Assembly (NCBI RefSeq): GCF_004363075.1
Contig: NZ_SNYN01000017.1
Span: forward strand, 36,742 to 100,741
Origin: Actinorugispora endophytica
GTDB taxonomy: Bacteria; Actinomycetota; Actinomycetes; Streptosporangiales; Streptosporangiaceae
DNA: 64,000 bases
Direction: 5' to 3'
The translations under genes and the position numbers were made by a program. Below, one piece after another: positions 18,962-27,149 of this stretch (the first letter of the stretch is position 1; the number at the start of each line of letters is the position of its first letter). The notes beneath the pieces are model-generated. The model did not search any database, was not told where the DNA came from, and saw only the letters and a list, made by a program, of their open reading frames with translations.

Positions 18962-20557
18962 TCAGTATCCGATCCAGGCCTGGCGGTGGTACTCGATGAT
19001 GCGAGGACGCAGCAGGGTCGAGGCCAGGGCCTCCCCCTCCTCGCCGGGGCGGCGGTCCTTGGGGAAGACCTTCGCGGCCGCCAGCGTCTGCTCGTCGAGG
19101 AACCGGGTCGGAGGCAGGTCCGAGGGAAGCGTCAGCTCCGGGGCCTGTCCGGCTCCGGCGAGGAAGAACCCCCAGTTGCCGAAGCTGGGCACGTCCACGT
19201 TGTAGGGGACCCCGCTCAGTCCGGCCTCTCGCATGCTCTCGCCCACACTCCAGTAGGCGCGCGACGCGAAGTACGGCGAGCCCGCCTGCACCACGATTCG
19301 CGCGTCCTCCGCCATCGCCCGCCGGGCCAGGGTGTAGAACTCTACCGAGTAGAGCTTGGCGGTGCCGACATCGTCGGGGTCGGGCAGGTCCGCGACCACC
19401 ACGTCGAAGCGCTCGCCGTTGCGGCGCAGCCAGTCGAAGGCGTCGTCGTGGACCACCGTGAGCCGCTCGTCGCCGAAGACGCCGCCGTTGAGGGCTCTGA
19501 TCGGGGGCAGGGAGTCCGCCAGCTCCACCACCGCCGGATCCAGGTCGACCAGCACCACACGCTCCACGTCGTCGTACCCGAGGATCTCGCGCACGGCCAG
19601 GCCGTCCCCCCCTCCGAGCACCAGGACGTCGCCGCGCGGCCCGTCCATCACCGGGTGCACCAGGGACTCGTGGTAGCGGTACTCGTCCAGGGAGGAGAAC
19701 TGCAGGTCGCCGTTGAGAAAGAGGCGCAGATCCGTGTGGTCCAGGCTCTCGGTGACGACGATCTCCTGGTACTCCGAGCGCTCGGCGTGCACGACGGGGT
19801 CGCGGTACAGGGCCTGGCGCGCGCTCACCTCGAACCTCCCGGACAGCGTGAAGGCCCCGCCCAGCGCCAGCAGCACCAGGGTCAGGACCACCGCCAGCCC
19901 CACCGCGCCCGCCCGCGTCAGCGAGCGGCGGAACAGCCACAGCACGACGGCCATGCCCATGACGGCGTTGACCGCGCCCACCAGCAGCGCCCCCTGCGGC
20001 AGGCCCAGCAGCGGGAGCAGCAGGAAGGGGAAGGCCAGTCCTCCGACGAGGCCCCCCACGTAGTCCGCGGCGAACAGGTCGGCGACGGCGCTGGCGGCGT
20101 CCTGCCTGCGGATGCGCTGGATGAGCGTCATCAGCAGCGGGATCTCCGCTCCGATGAGCGCGCCGATGACGAAGGCGATGCCGACCAGGGCCGGCTGGTA
20201 GAGCGAGAACCAGGCGAAGGCCGCGTACAGCAGCAGCACCGACAGGCCGCCGAACAGCGACAGCAGTCCCTCGATGATCGCGAACCAGAACGCGGGGCGG
20301 CGGGCGAGCCGCTTGGACGCCAGCGAGCCGATGCCCATGGCGAACACCATGACCGACAGCACCACCGACGCCTGGGTGATGGTGTCGCCGAGCAGGTAGC
20401 TGCCCAGCGCCACCAGCGCCAGTTCGTAGACGAGTCCGCACGCGGCGCAGACGAACACCGCGAACATCACCAGGAAGCGGGCGAGCCGCGGCCGCACCGG
20501 CAGCCGCGGCTCCTCGGTCTCGCCCGCGCCCCGCAGCGCGGTGTCCGTGCCGGCCAT
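18962..20557 (-). CDS. Membrane-anchored spermidine synthase-like aminopropyltransferase
   Basis: A 531-residue fusion of a polytopic membrane part (about seven hydrophobic helices, residues 28-237) and a SpeE-type domain (about 255-500). The SpeE core is well kept: YQEIVV (263), LNGDLQFSSLDEYRYHESLVHP (281-302), the SAM-binding LVLGGGDG (312-319), LVDLDPAVVELA and the catalytic region VVADLPDPDDVGTAKLYSVEFY. This predicts transfer of an aminopropyl group from decarboxylated SAM to a polyamine-like acceptor, or a related reaction. It is the last gene of the operon; its ATG overlaps the DUF350 stop (TGATG). The membrane anchor separates it from housekeeping SpeE. Confidence 0.9.
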   Translation of the reverse strand: MAGTDTALRGAGETEEPRLPVRPRLARFLVMFAVFVCAACGLVYELALVALGSYLLGDTITQASVVLSVMVFAMGIGSLASKRLARRPAFWFAIIEGLLSLFGGLSVLLLYAAFAWFSLYQPALVGIAFVIGALIGAEIPLLMTLIQRIRRQDAASAVADLFAADYVGGLVGGLAFPFLLLPLLGLPQGALLVGAVNAVMGMAVVLWLFRRSLTRAGAVGLAVVLTLVLLALGGAFTLSGRFEVSARQALYRDPVVHAERSEYQEIVVTESLDHTDLRLFLNGDLQFSSLDEYRYHESLVHPVMDGPRGDVLVLGGGDGLAVREILGYDDVERVVLVDLDPAVVELADSLPPIRALNGGVFGDERLTVVHDDAFDWLRRNGERFDVVVADLPDPDDVGTAKLYSVEFYTLARRAMAEDARIVVQAGSPYFASRAYWSVGESMREAGLSGVPYNVDVPSFGNWGFFLAGAGQAPELTLPSDLPPTRFLDEQTLAAAKVFPKDRRPGEEGEALASTLLRPRIIEYHRQAWIGY

Positions 20558-20979
20558 CAGGAGATCGCGACGGCCACGACCAGCGCGACGGCGATGTGCG
20601 CGGAGGCGTTCACCCAGGCCGCCGGGTGCAGTTCGGTCTCGGAGACGATCGAGCCGAGCTTGCCGGGCGTGAGCAGGTCGATGAGCAGGAAGGAGAGGGA
20701 CATCACGAGGAGCCCGATGACGCCGTAGGCCAGCGTGCTGACCAGGCCGAACAGCAGGCCCGGGCCGCTCGCGAGGATCGCCGAGGCGACCACGAGCGCG
20801 ACGCCCAGGGTGTTGGCCGCGACGATGAGGGTGGCGTTGCGGTTGCGCTGCGCCCAGATCAGCTCGTGCAGCTTGCCGGGGGTGAGCAGGTCGATGATCA
20901 GATAGCCGACGGCCATCAGCGCGATTCCGACCACGCCGTAGGCCAGGCAGGCGACGGCATCGATGAGCAGCAGGTTCAT
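20557..20979 (-). CDS. DUF350 membrane protein (internal duplication)
   Basis: A 140-residue four-helix membrane protein of the DUF350 (YjfL) family. The sequence is an obvious tandem duplication: CLAYGVVGIALMAVGYLIIDLLTPGKL (about 11-37) is repeated as TLAYGVIGLLVMSLSFLLIDLLTPGKL (about 81-107). The LLTPGKL loops are the most conserved feature of the family. Its function is unknown; DUF350 proteins sit with DUF4178 and polyamine-related enzymes in many bacteria. It lies between a small lipoprotein gene (49 bp gap) and the spermidine synthase-like gene (1-bp overlap). Confidence 0.9.
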   Translation of the reverse strand: MNLLLIDAVACLAYGVVGIALMAVGYLIIDLLTPGKLHELIWAQRNRNATLIVAANTLGVALVVASAILASGPGLLFGLVSTLAYGVIGLLVMSLSFLLIDLLTPGKLGSIVSETELHPAAWVNASAHIAVALVVAVAIS

Positions 20980-21028
20980 GGGTTCCTCGTCTGGTGTGGG
21001 TAGTGGTGTCGCACGGGTGGGAAGGCGG

Positions 21029-21394
21029 TCACTTGCCCCATCCGGGGCCCCCGCCCCGGTTCGAGCTGCCGCTGGAGTCGCTGGTGCTGTTGCTGTTGCT
21101 GTTGTTGTTTCCGCCGCTGTTGCCGCTGCTGCCGCCGAAGAACCACACGCCGCCCCCGGAGGAGGAGCCGCTGCGGCACCCGACGTAGGTGTACTCGCCG
21201 TTGACCAGGTCGTAGTCGCCGTCGTTGGGGTCGTACTCGTAGTACGTGTTGCCCGAGACGTCCGTCTCCCGGTCGTAGTCGCCGCAGGCGCGCGAAGGGC
21301 TGCAGGCGACCAGGCACACCACGAGGACGGCGACGAGTCCCGTTCCGATCAGCAGGAACCTCTTGACGTTGGTCGCGGAGTCGTCATCGGCCAT
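21029..21394 (-). CDS. Small Cys/Ser/Asn/Gly-rich probable lipoprotein
   Basis: A 121-residue protein with an N-terminal hydrophobic segment (about residues 13-30) ending in LVAC, a possible lipobox. A short acidic segment follows (CGDYDRETDVSGNTYYEYDPNDGDYDLVNGEYTYVGC) with two further Cys that could form a disulfide. The last 45 residues are Gly/Ser/Asn low-complexity ending GGGPGWGK. I recognise no domain. In comparable Streptomyces clusters a DUF4247 protein occupies this slot and ends in a similar Gly-Pro-Gly tail, so equivalence is possible but rests on position. Its start lies inside the end of DUF2617 (11-bp overlap). Confidence 0.75.
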   Translation of the reverse strand: MADDDSATNVKRFLLIGTGLVAVLVVCLVACSPSRACGDYDRETDVSGNTYYEYDPNDGDYDLVNGEYTYVGCRSGSSSGGGVWFFGGSSGNSGGNNNSNSNSTSDSSGSSNRGGGPGWGK

Positions 21395-21926
21395 GGTGCG
21401 GGTCTTCCCTTCCGGGGCGTGGATGCAGGACGGTCGTGGAGGCGGTCGTCACAAGTTCGCCGCTCTGCGGGTAGGCGTGCCAGCTCCGCCAGTGCAGGAC
21501 GGGGCCGGCCGCCATCGCGAGCAGGGCCGTGACGGCGAGGGGATCGCCGGGGAAGGTCGCCAGAAGCGTGTCCGGCCGGTCGGTCAGGCGGTCGCGCATC
21601 CTGGTGGTCTGCTCGGCGAACGCGCTGGGGCCCAGACGCAGCACGGAACTGGTGAAGCCGTGCCGCCGGACCCCCTCCACCCGGGGCGCGGCGCTGCCGG
21701 GCAGGCCGCCGGCCTCACCCGGCAGGCAGGCGACGGTCTCGATCATGTGTGCCGCGGGGTCCTCCAGCAGGACCTGGTGGGAGGCGCCCAGCACCCTGAG
21801 TTCGACGCGGGCCCCCGAGAGGTCCAGGACCCTGGTCGCCAGCGGTTCGGCCGGCGGGTGGGTGAGGCTCCAGGCGAGGTCGGCCGCCCGGGTGTCGCTG
21901 AAGGGGGTCTCGATGGCGACGCGCAC
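21384..21926 (-). CDS. DUF2617 family protein
   Basis: A 180-residue cytoplasmic protein matching the DUF2617 family: TPFSDTRAADLAWSLTHPP at the start, VELRVLGASHQVLLED, ETVACLPG, then FPGDPLAVTALLAMAAGPVLHWRSWHAYPQSGELVTTAS near the end. There is no catalytic motif I can name. The GTG start is 3 bases after the DUF4178 stop, and its own end overlaps the lipoprotein gene by 11 bases, so it is a tightly coupled member of the operon. The family is largely confined to actinobacteria and uncharacterised. Confidence 0.88.
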   Translation of the reverse strand: MRVAIETPFSDTRAADLAWSLTHPPAEPLATRVLDLSGARVELRVLGASHQVLLEDPAAHMIETVACLPGEAGGLPGSAAPRVEGVRRHGFTSSVLRLGPSAFAEQTTRMRDRLTDRPDTLLATFPGDPLAVTALLAMAAGPVLHWRSWHAYPQSGELVTTASTTVLHPRPGREDPHHGR

Positions 21927-21929
21927 GGG

Positions 21930-22538
21930 TCAGCCGCCCGGGTAGATGGTGAAGGAGCCGAGCGCGACGTCGGTGCCCAGGCTGGCCTCCCACCCTCCGT
22001 GGTCGAAGCGCTCGAACGCCAGGTGCCTGCCTCCGGGAGCCTCGTAGTCGGCGTAGTCCATGCCGCCGCTCTCGCGCAGGCCGGTGGTGCCCTCGGACCG
22101 GTAGGAGGCGGTGCCCCGCTCGACGAAGCGGTACCGCACGCCCTCGACCTCGAGGGTCTTGGGGCCGGGGACCAGGCTCAGGTCGGGGCGGCCGGTCCAC
22201 ATGACGATCTGCACGTCGGGGTCCTCCTCGACGGACAGCCAGCGGCGCTCGCCCTCGACCTCCATGAAGTGCTCGGCCCAGTCCCAGCCTCCCTCGGACA
22301 GCCGCAGGGAGCCGCGCACCCAGGTGCGCTCGATCCCGAAGTCGAGCATGTCGCCCGCCTTGATGGTGCGCGGATCGCCTTCGGTCCCCTGCTCCGCGAA
22401 GGGGTCGCGGGGCGTCTTGGGGACGGGGGCGGGCGGTTTCGCCGCGGCGCCCCGGGAGCGGCCCAGTAGATAGACCACCGCCGCGATCGCCACCACCACG
22501 ATGATGACGATGATTCCGATCAGGACCAAATCGCCCAC
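21930..22538 (-). CDS. DUF4178 membrane-anchored protein
   Basis: A 202-residue protein: one N-terminal transmembrane helix (about residues 4-25), a Pro-rich linker, then a DUF4178 domain (about 55-200) with IKAGDMLDFGIERTWVRGSLRLSEGGWDWAEHFMEVEGERRWLSVEEDPD and the closing GGRHLAFERFDHGGWEASLGTDV. The W-E-E/x-Y-x-L pattern is the family core. DUF4178 (YjfK-like) proteins are recurrent partners of DUF350 and polyamine-type enzymes. GTG start with AGGAG nine bases upstream. It is the promoter-proximal gene of a five-gene unit. Confidence 0.88.
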   Translation of the reverse strand: MGDLVLIGIIVIIVVVAIAAVVYLLGRSRGAAAKPPAPVPKTPRDPFAEQGTEGDPRTIKAGDMLDFGIERTWVRGSLRLSEGGWDWAEHFMEVEGERRWLSVEEDPDVQIVMWTGRPDLSLVPGPKTLEVEGVRYRFVERGTASYRSEGTTGLRESGGMDYADYEAPGGRHLAFERFDHGGWEASLGTDVALGSFTIYPGG

Positions 22539-23059
22539 GTGCCTGCTCTCCTGCTTCTCATCTGTGCAGATCCTCGCACGTCACGGGTAGATCCGTCCAT
22601 ACAGGATCCCGTTGGTGCATTCACGAGCGTTTCGACGGAATCCAGGGCAATCCGGTTGCACCGGTCCGTCGAATTGTTGTCGGACCACGGGGGGTGAGCG
22701 GGCGGACACCACGGCACCCGCCCCGACCGGTTCCGGGGGGCCGGTCTTGAAGCGGATGCCGTGGACGCGGTCGTAGAGATCGTTCTCGGTCGGCAACCGC
22801 CGCCTCCGTCCATGCCGGGACGCGTACCCCTGTGCAATGCCCCGGAGGCCGCGGGACGGAACCTGAACTTCTCGGGGCCGGTCTCCCGAACCACCGGAAA
22901 GCCCCTCCGTCTCGGCGGAGCGGTCGGCGAGCCGGCGTACCGGCCTCCGCGAGCGGCCGTTTCCGGCCGCCGCGCCCCGGCGGCCCGGGTCGGTGTGTTA
23001 GTCGCCCGTGTCCGGGAGCAGAAGTGATACGACGGTCTGCGACACCGATTGGAGCCTCC
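22539..23059. other. Divergent intergenic region
   Basis: About 520 bases between the DUF4178 operon and the acyl-CoA oxidase gene, which diverge. I see no gene, no riboswitch and no long hairpin. Less GC-rich patches near 22605-22680 and 23000-23050 are the likely promoter areas for the two directions. GGAG at 23051 serves the oxidase gene. Confidence 0.4.
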
Positions 23060-25021
23060 ATGACAGAGCGCGACGGCGCGGGGACGATCGACACCACGGC
23101 CCTGCGGGAACTTCTGGACGGCCGGTGGGCCGCCGTGCGCGGGCAGGCCAGGAAGCTGTTGCGCGGGCCGGAGTTCGCCCCCGTGTACGGGTTGGGGGTG
23201 GACGAGCACCGGACCCGGGTGTCGGGGCAGCTGCGCGCGCTCGCCGGGACCCGGCTGTCCGGTCACGGGTTCTCCTCCGACCACGGCGGGTCCGGCGACG
23301 TCGGCGCCTCCGTGGTCGCCTTCGAGATGCTGGTCTGCGACCTGTCGCTGATGGTCAAGGTCGGTGTGCAGTGGGGGTTGTTCGGCGGGGCGGTCCAGGC
23401 GCTGGGCACCGAGCGGCACCACGCGGCGTACCTGCGCGACGTGATGTCGGTGGAGCTTCCGGGGTGCTTCGCGATGACCGAGACCGGGCACGGCTCGGAC
23501 GTGCAGCGGCTGCGCACCACCGCGACGTTCGACCCGGAGACCGACGAGTTCGTCGTGCACACCCCCGACGAGGCCGCCCGCAAGGACTACATCGGCAACG
23601 CCGCCAGGGACGGGCGCATGGCGGTGGTGTTCGCCCAACTCGTCACGGGCGGCGAGCGGCACGGCGTGCACGCGCTGATGGTTCCGCTGCGCGACGCGTC
23701 AGGCCGGCCGATGCCGGGCGTGCGGATCGAGGACTGCGGCCCCAAGGCCGGGTTGAACGGCGTGGACAACGGACGCCTGTGGTTCGACCGGGTGCGGGTT
23801 CCGCGCACCTCGCTGCTCAACCGGTACGGCGACGTGGACGCCGAGGGCCGTTACTCCAGCCCCATCGAGAACGCCAACCGGCGCTTCTTCACCATGCTGG
23901 GCACCCTCATCCGCGGCCGGATCAGCGTGGCGGGCGGCGCCGGCACGGCCACCAAGGCGGCGCTGGCGATCGCGGTCCGCTACGGCGAGGCCCGCCACCA
24001 GTTCGACCGGCCCGGCGGGGGCGGGGAGGTCCCGCTGCTGGACTACCTGACCCACCAGCGGCGGCTGCTGCCCGCGCTGGCGAAGAGCTACGCGCTGCAC
24101 TTCGCCCAGGAGGAGCTGGTGTCGCGGCTGCACGAGAGCGTCACCGGGGGTCCCCTGGACGACCGCGGGCAGCGCGAACTCGAGGCGCGCGCGGCCGGGT
24201 TGAAGGCGGTCGCCACCTGGCACGCGACGCACACCATCCAGACCTGCCGGGAGGCGTGCGGCGGCGCGGGCTACCTGTCGGAGAACCGGCTGCCCCAGCT
24301 CAAGGCCGACACCGACGTCTTCACCACCTTCGAAGGCGACAACACCGTTCTGCTCCAGCTGGTGGCCAAGGGGCTGCTCACCAACTACCGGCAGGAGTTC
24401 GGGAGCCTGGACACCCTGGGCACGGCCCGGTTCGTGGCCGGCCAGTTCTTCGAGGCGGTCATCGAGCGCACCGCCGCGCGCTCCCTGATCGAGCGCCTGG
24501 TCAACGCCGCGCCCGGCCGGGACGAGGACGCGAACCTGTTCGACCGCGGCTGGCAGTGCAAGCTGCTGGAGGACCGCGAGGAGCACGTGCTGGAGGGTCT
24601 GGCCCGGCGCCTGCGCAAGCCCGGCGCGGACGCCTTCTCGATGTTCAACGACGCCCAGGACCACGTGCTGCTGGCGGGTCGGGCGCACGTGGAGAGGATC
24701 GCGCTGGAGGCGTTCGTCGCGGGTGTCGAGCGCGTGTCGGACGAGGGGACACGCGCGGTGCTGAACCGGCTGTGCGACCTGTACGCGTTGTCGGTCATCG
24801 AGGCCGACCGCGCCTGGTTCCTGGAGCACGAGCGCCTCACCCCCGCGCGGTCCAAGGCCATCACGACCGCTGTCAACGCCCTGTGCGGGAGACTGCGCCC
24901 GCACGCCCTCGACCTGGTCGGGGCCTTCGGCCTGAACGACGAGTGGCTGGCCGCCCCGATCGCCCTGGGCGCGGAGGCGGCCCGCCAGGAGCCGCGGTCC
25001 CGCGCGCAGGCGCCCCGGTAG
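23060..25021 (+). CDS. Acyl-CoA oxidase/dehydrogenase family protein
   Basis: A 653-residue flavoprotein of the acyl-CoA oxidase (ACOX) branch, catalysing the first desaturation of fatty acyl-CoA beta-oxidation. Segments visible are SGHGFSSDHGGSGDVGASVVAFEML, PGCFAMTETGHGSDVQRLRTTATFDPETDEFVVHTP (FAD/substrate loop), KDYIGNAARDG, RRFFTMLGTLIRGRISVAGGA, the CREACGGAGYLSENRLPQLKADTDVFTTFEGDNTVLLQLVAKGLL signature, and a C-terminal ACOX helical domain to residue 653. The length is typical of ACOX rather than 380-residue acyl-CoA dehydrogenases. A convergent TetR gene follows and may regulate it. Confidence 0.92.
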   Translation: MTERDGAGTIDTTALRELLDGRWAAVRGQARKLLRGPEFAPVYGLGVDEHRTRVSGQLRALAGTRLSGHGFSSDHGGSGDVGASVVAFEMLVCDLSLMVKVGVQWGLFGGAVQALGTERHHAAYLRDVMSVELPGCFAMTETGHGSDVQRLRTTATFDPETDEFVVHTPDEAARKDYIGNAARDGRMAVVFAQLVTGGERHGVHALMVPLRDASGRPMPGVRIEDCGPKAGLNGVDNGRLWFDRVRVPRTSLLNRYGDVDAEGRYSSPIENANRRFFTMLGTLIRGRISVAGGAGTATKAALAIAVRYGEARHQFDRPGGGGEVPLLDYLTHQRRLLPALAKSYALHFAQEELVSRLHESVTGGPLDDRGQRELEARAAGLKAVATWHATHTIQTCREACGGAGYLSENRLPQLKADTDVFTTFEGDNTVLLQLVAKGLLTNYRQEFGSLDTLGTARFVAGQFFEAVIERTAARSLIERLVNAAPGRDEDANLFDRGWQCKLLEDREEHVLEGLARRLRKPGADAFSMFNDAQDHVLLAGRAHVERIALEAFVAGVERVSDEGTRAVLNRLCDLYALSVIEADRAWFLEHERLTPARSKAITTAVNALCGRLRPHALDLVGAFGLNDEWLAAPIALGAEAARQEPRSRAQAPR

Positions 25022-25043
25022 GGCCGGGATCGCCGACGGGGCG

Positions 25044-25694
25044 TCAGCGCCCGGTGAGGACGCCGTCGAGTGTCCGGGCCCACTGGGCGATGACGCGGCC
25101 GCGCCGCGCGCGGTCGTCGGCGAGCAGCCCGGCCAGCCCCATGCCGCGCGCCAGGTCCAGGGTGGCCTGGACGGACTCGCGCACGCCCGGGACGGACTCG
25201 TCCGCGTCCAGCAGCTCGAGGGCGGCCCGGTGCGCCTCTCGGTCCATGCGCTCCTCCAGGGGGAGCACGTGGGAGCGCAGCGCGGGGTCGTTGGCGGCCG
25301 CCGCCCAGAGCTGGACCGCCGCCGCGAACTCCGTCCCCTGGTAGGTCTCGACCAGCATCCGGACGACCGCCTCGGTGCGCGCCGGGCCGCGCGGCAGTTT
25401 CGCGGCGCGGCGGCGCGTCTCGGCCATGCGCGACTCGCTCACGTGCAGCACCGCGGCGGTGAACAGCGCCTCCCTGGTCGGGAAGTGGTGCCGGGCCGCG
25501 TCCCGGGACACCCCCGCGCGCTCGGCGACCAGGTCGACGGTGCTGCCGGCCCAACCGATCTCGGCCAGGCATCCGACCGCGGCGTCCAGCAACCGCCGCC
25601 TGGCGGCCCGGCTGCGCTCCTGCGGGGGGTCTCCCGCCCGAGCCGCCCGAGCCGCTCCCGACGTCCCGGTCTCCCTCCGGTGCCGCCCTTCCAT
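25044..25694 (-). CDS. TetR family transcriptional regulator
   Basis: A TetR repressor with HTH RSRAARRRLLDAAVGCLAEIGWAGSTVDLVAERAGVSRDAARHHFPTREALF followed by an all-helical ligand domain. The start is uncertain. The ATG at 25694 gives 216 residues, a normal length, but its GGGGAGG lies only two bases away. ATG 25760 or GTG 25766 would add about 22 Ala/Arg-rich residues and lack a ribosome binding site. It faces the acyl-CoA oxidase gene with 22 bp between stops. Regulation of fatty-acid genes is common for such neighbours (inference). Confidence 0.85.
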   Translation of the reverse strand: MEGRHRRETGTSGAARAARAGDPPQERSRAARRRLLDAAVGCLAEIGWAGSTVDLVAERAGVSRDAARHHFPTREALFTAAVLHVSESRMAETRRRAAKLPRGPARTEAVVRMLVETYQGTEFAAAVQLWAAAANDPALRSHVLPLEERMDREAHRAALELLDADESVPGVRESVQATLDLARGMGLAGLLADDRARRGRVIAQWARTLDGVLTGR

Positions 25695-25824
25695 GGCCTC
25701 CCCGAATCGGTTGGCTCGGACCTCTTCCGCGGCGGCCCGACGCGTCGCCGTACCGGTCATGGCCACGAGGGTGGCACGGACCGCGCACGGAGAACAAGCG
25801 CGGGCGGCGGTTCCCCGCGCCCGG

Positions 25825-26310
25825 CTACTCCGGGGGCTTGACGACGGGGCGGTGCACGACCTCGTCGATGACGGTGAGGGTCTGGGTGGCGGTCACCCCC
25901 GGCAGGGCCTGCAGGCGGGTGAGGATGAGGTCGCGGAGCTGGTGGGTGTCCGCGACGCGGACCAGCAGCACGATGTCGGCCGAGCCGACCACGTACCAGC
26001 AGTACTCGATCTCCGGATACGAGGAGAGCACCTCGCGGTTGGCCCGCCAGTCGGGCTGGCTTCCGGAGATCAGCACCAGTGCGGTGACCCCGAGGCCCAT
26101 CTTCGCGTGGTCGGTGACCACCGAGTAGCCGCGGATGACCCCGTCGTCGGTGAGCCGCTTGATCCGGTTGTAGGCGGTGGCCCGCGAGACGTTCGCCATC
26201 GCGGCGATCTCGGTGATCCCGGTCCGCGCGTCGTCGGCGAGCGCGCTGATGATCGTGTTGTCCGTCCCGTCGGGAAGCCTTGCGGGGCGCCGCTGCTCGC
26301 CGTTCGTCAT
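25825..26310 (-). CDS. Lrp/AsnC family regulator
   Basis: A 161-residue leucine-responsive-type regulator. HTH: LPDGTDNTIISALADDARTGITEIAAMANVSRATAYNRIKRLTDDGVIRGYSV. The RAM/AsnC ligand domain follows (LSSYPEIEYCWYVVGSADIVLLVRVADTHQLRDLILTRLQALPGVTATQTLTVIDEV). The ATG at 26310 is preferred because GGAG lies eight bases upstream; an ATG at 26334 lacks one. It is divergent from a small gene and the 2-oxoacid dehydrogenase cluster. Lrp homologues (BkdR) control branched-chain dehydrogenases elsewhere, so it likely regulates that cluster in response to an amino acid. Confidence 0.9.
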   Translation of the reverse strand: MTNGEQRRPARLPDGTDNTIISALADDARTGITEIAAMANVSRATAYNRIKRLTDDGVIRGYSVVTDHAKMGLGVTALVLISGSQPDWRANREVLSSYPEIEYCWYVVGSADIVLLVRVADTHQLRDLILTRLQALPGVTATQTLTVIDEVVHRPVVKPPE

Positions 26311-26355
26311 CGGCTCGCTCCAAGCTCTAGACATCTCGCAATGAATTACCAAAAT

Positions 26356-26397
26356 CGAGACAACTTCGTCTACCGGATTCTCAATAGACGAGACAAC
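26356..26397. promoter_or_regulatory. Candidate Lrp/AsnC operator
   Basis: An AT-richer stretch just upstream of the lrp-like gene contains TCGTCTA (26366-26372) and its exact inverse TAGACGA (26385-26391), 12 bases apart. It also holds two direct copies of CGAGACAAC (26356 and 26389). Such nested repeats fit an Lrp-type octameric binding site controlling the divergent promoters. Confidence 0.5.
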
Positions 26398-26505
26398 GGC
26401 GTCCCCCAAGGGGGGATTCCCCCAAAAGTGATGACAGGTCCGCCCGCGACCACGCTCCTAGGATCGGGAGGTGGACCACCCGCACCCGACGCCGGGAGAG
26501 CAGCC

Positions 26506-26862
26506 GTGCCCGTTTCCGCCGCAGTCCGCGCCCGGGTCCGGGGGTTCCTCCCGGTCGAGGCCGAGATCAGGTACATCTTCCCCGCCTCCTGGAACGAGTC
26601 GGTCTTCTTCGTCTTCGTGGTCACCGACGCCGCCGTCACCGTCCTGACGAACCGGATGTTCAGCCGGAGCCGCCCCAAGGAGATCTGGCACGTCTTCCCA
26701 CGCGCCGTGCGCATCGGTCCCGTGGACACCCACCTCATCCCCACCTTCGAACTGGGCGGCCGCCAGTTCGAGGTGCACGAGGAGTACGTCCCGGTGATCA
26801 ACGCCGCCGACGCCGAACTCTCCCCCGGCGCGCTTCCGCCGGACCCGCTCTCCGAGCTCTGA
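26506..26862 (+). CDS. Conserved hypothetical protein
   Basis: A 118-residue protein with alternating hydrophobic/polar strands: EAEIRYIFPASWNESVFFVFVVTDAAVTVLTNRMFSRSRPKEIWHVFPRAVRIGPVDTHLIPTFELGGRQFEVHEEYVPVINAADAEL. It has no membrane helix and no signal. The pattern looks like a small beta-rich PH-like domain, and similar short proteins occur across actinomycetes without function. GTG start with GGGAGAG upstream. It lies between the Lrp-type regulator and the dehydrogenase operon, separated from the latter by a family A hairpin. Confidence 0.7.
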   Translation: MPVSAAVRARVRGFLPVEAEIRYIFPASWNESVFFVFVVTDAAVTVLTNRMFSRSRPKEIWHVFPRAVRIGPVDTHLIPTFELGGRQFEVHEEYVPVINAADAELSPGALPPDPLSEL

Positions 26863-26879
26863 AGTCCGCCGGCCACGCC

Positions 26880-26941
26880 GCTGTTCTCGGCTTCCCCGGG
26901 GCCTCGGAGGCGGCCGGGACCCCGGGGAAGCCGAGAACAGC
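26880..26941. repeat. Dispersed hairpin family A, copy 1
   Basis: A perfect 22-bp stem (26880-26901 with 26920-26941) closes an 18-nt loop, CCTCGGAGGCGGCCGGGA. The loop and the loop-proximal CCGGGG/CCCCGG pairs are shared with copies at 29264 and 56089, while the outer arms differ in compensating fashion. It sits 18 bases after the stop of the hypothetical gene, in terminator position. Confidence 0.8.
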
Positions 26942-27043
26942 GAGAGAACCCGCCCGGTGAGCGGACTGTTTCGTTTGCGCCCCACCATGCCCCATCATCT
27001 TAGACAGAAAGGGATGAGAGCGGCTAAAATATATCTTTGCGTA

Positions 27044-27080
27044 TCGACTTGGAGCTCGAATATGGCAAAAGTGTCGACTT
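27044..27080. promoter_or_regulatory. Promoter region of the dehydrogenase operon with phased repeats
   Basis: TCGACTT occurs at 27044 and again at 27074, exactly 30 bp (three helical turns) apart. It lies in the most AT-rich segment of the neighbourhood (TAAAATATAT at 27025-27034). The position 70-106 bp before the E1-alpha start fits a regulated promoter. Confidence 0.4.
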
Positions 27081-27149
27081 TCTGAGCACACTTGAGGCAC
27101 ACGGTCGCGGATTCGCGTCCCAGCCCACCGGCCCGAGGAGTCACCCGCC

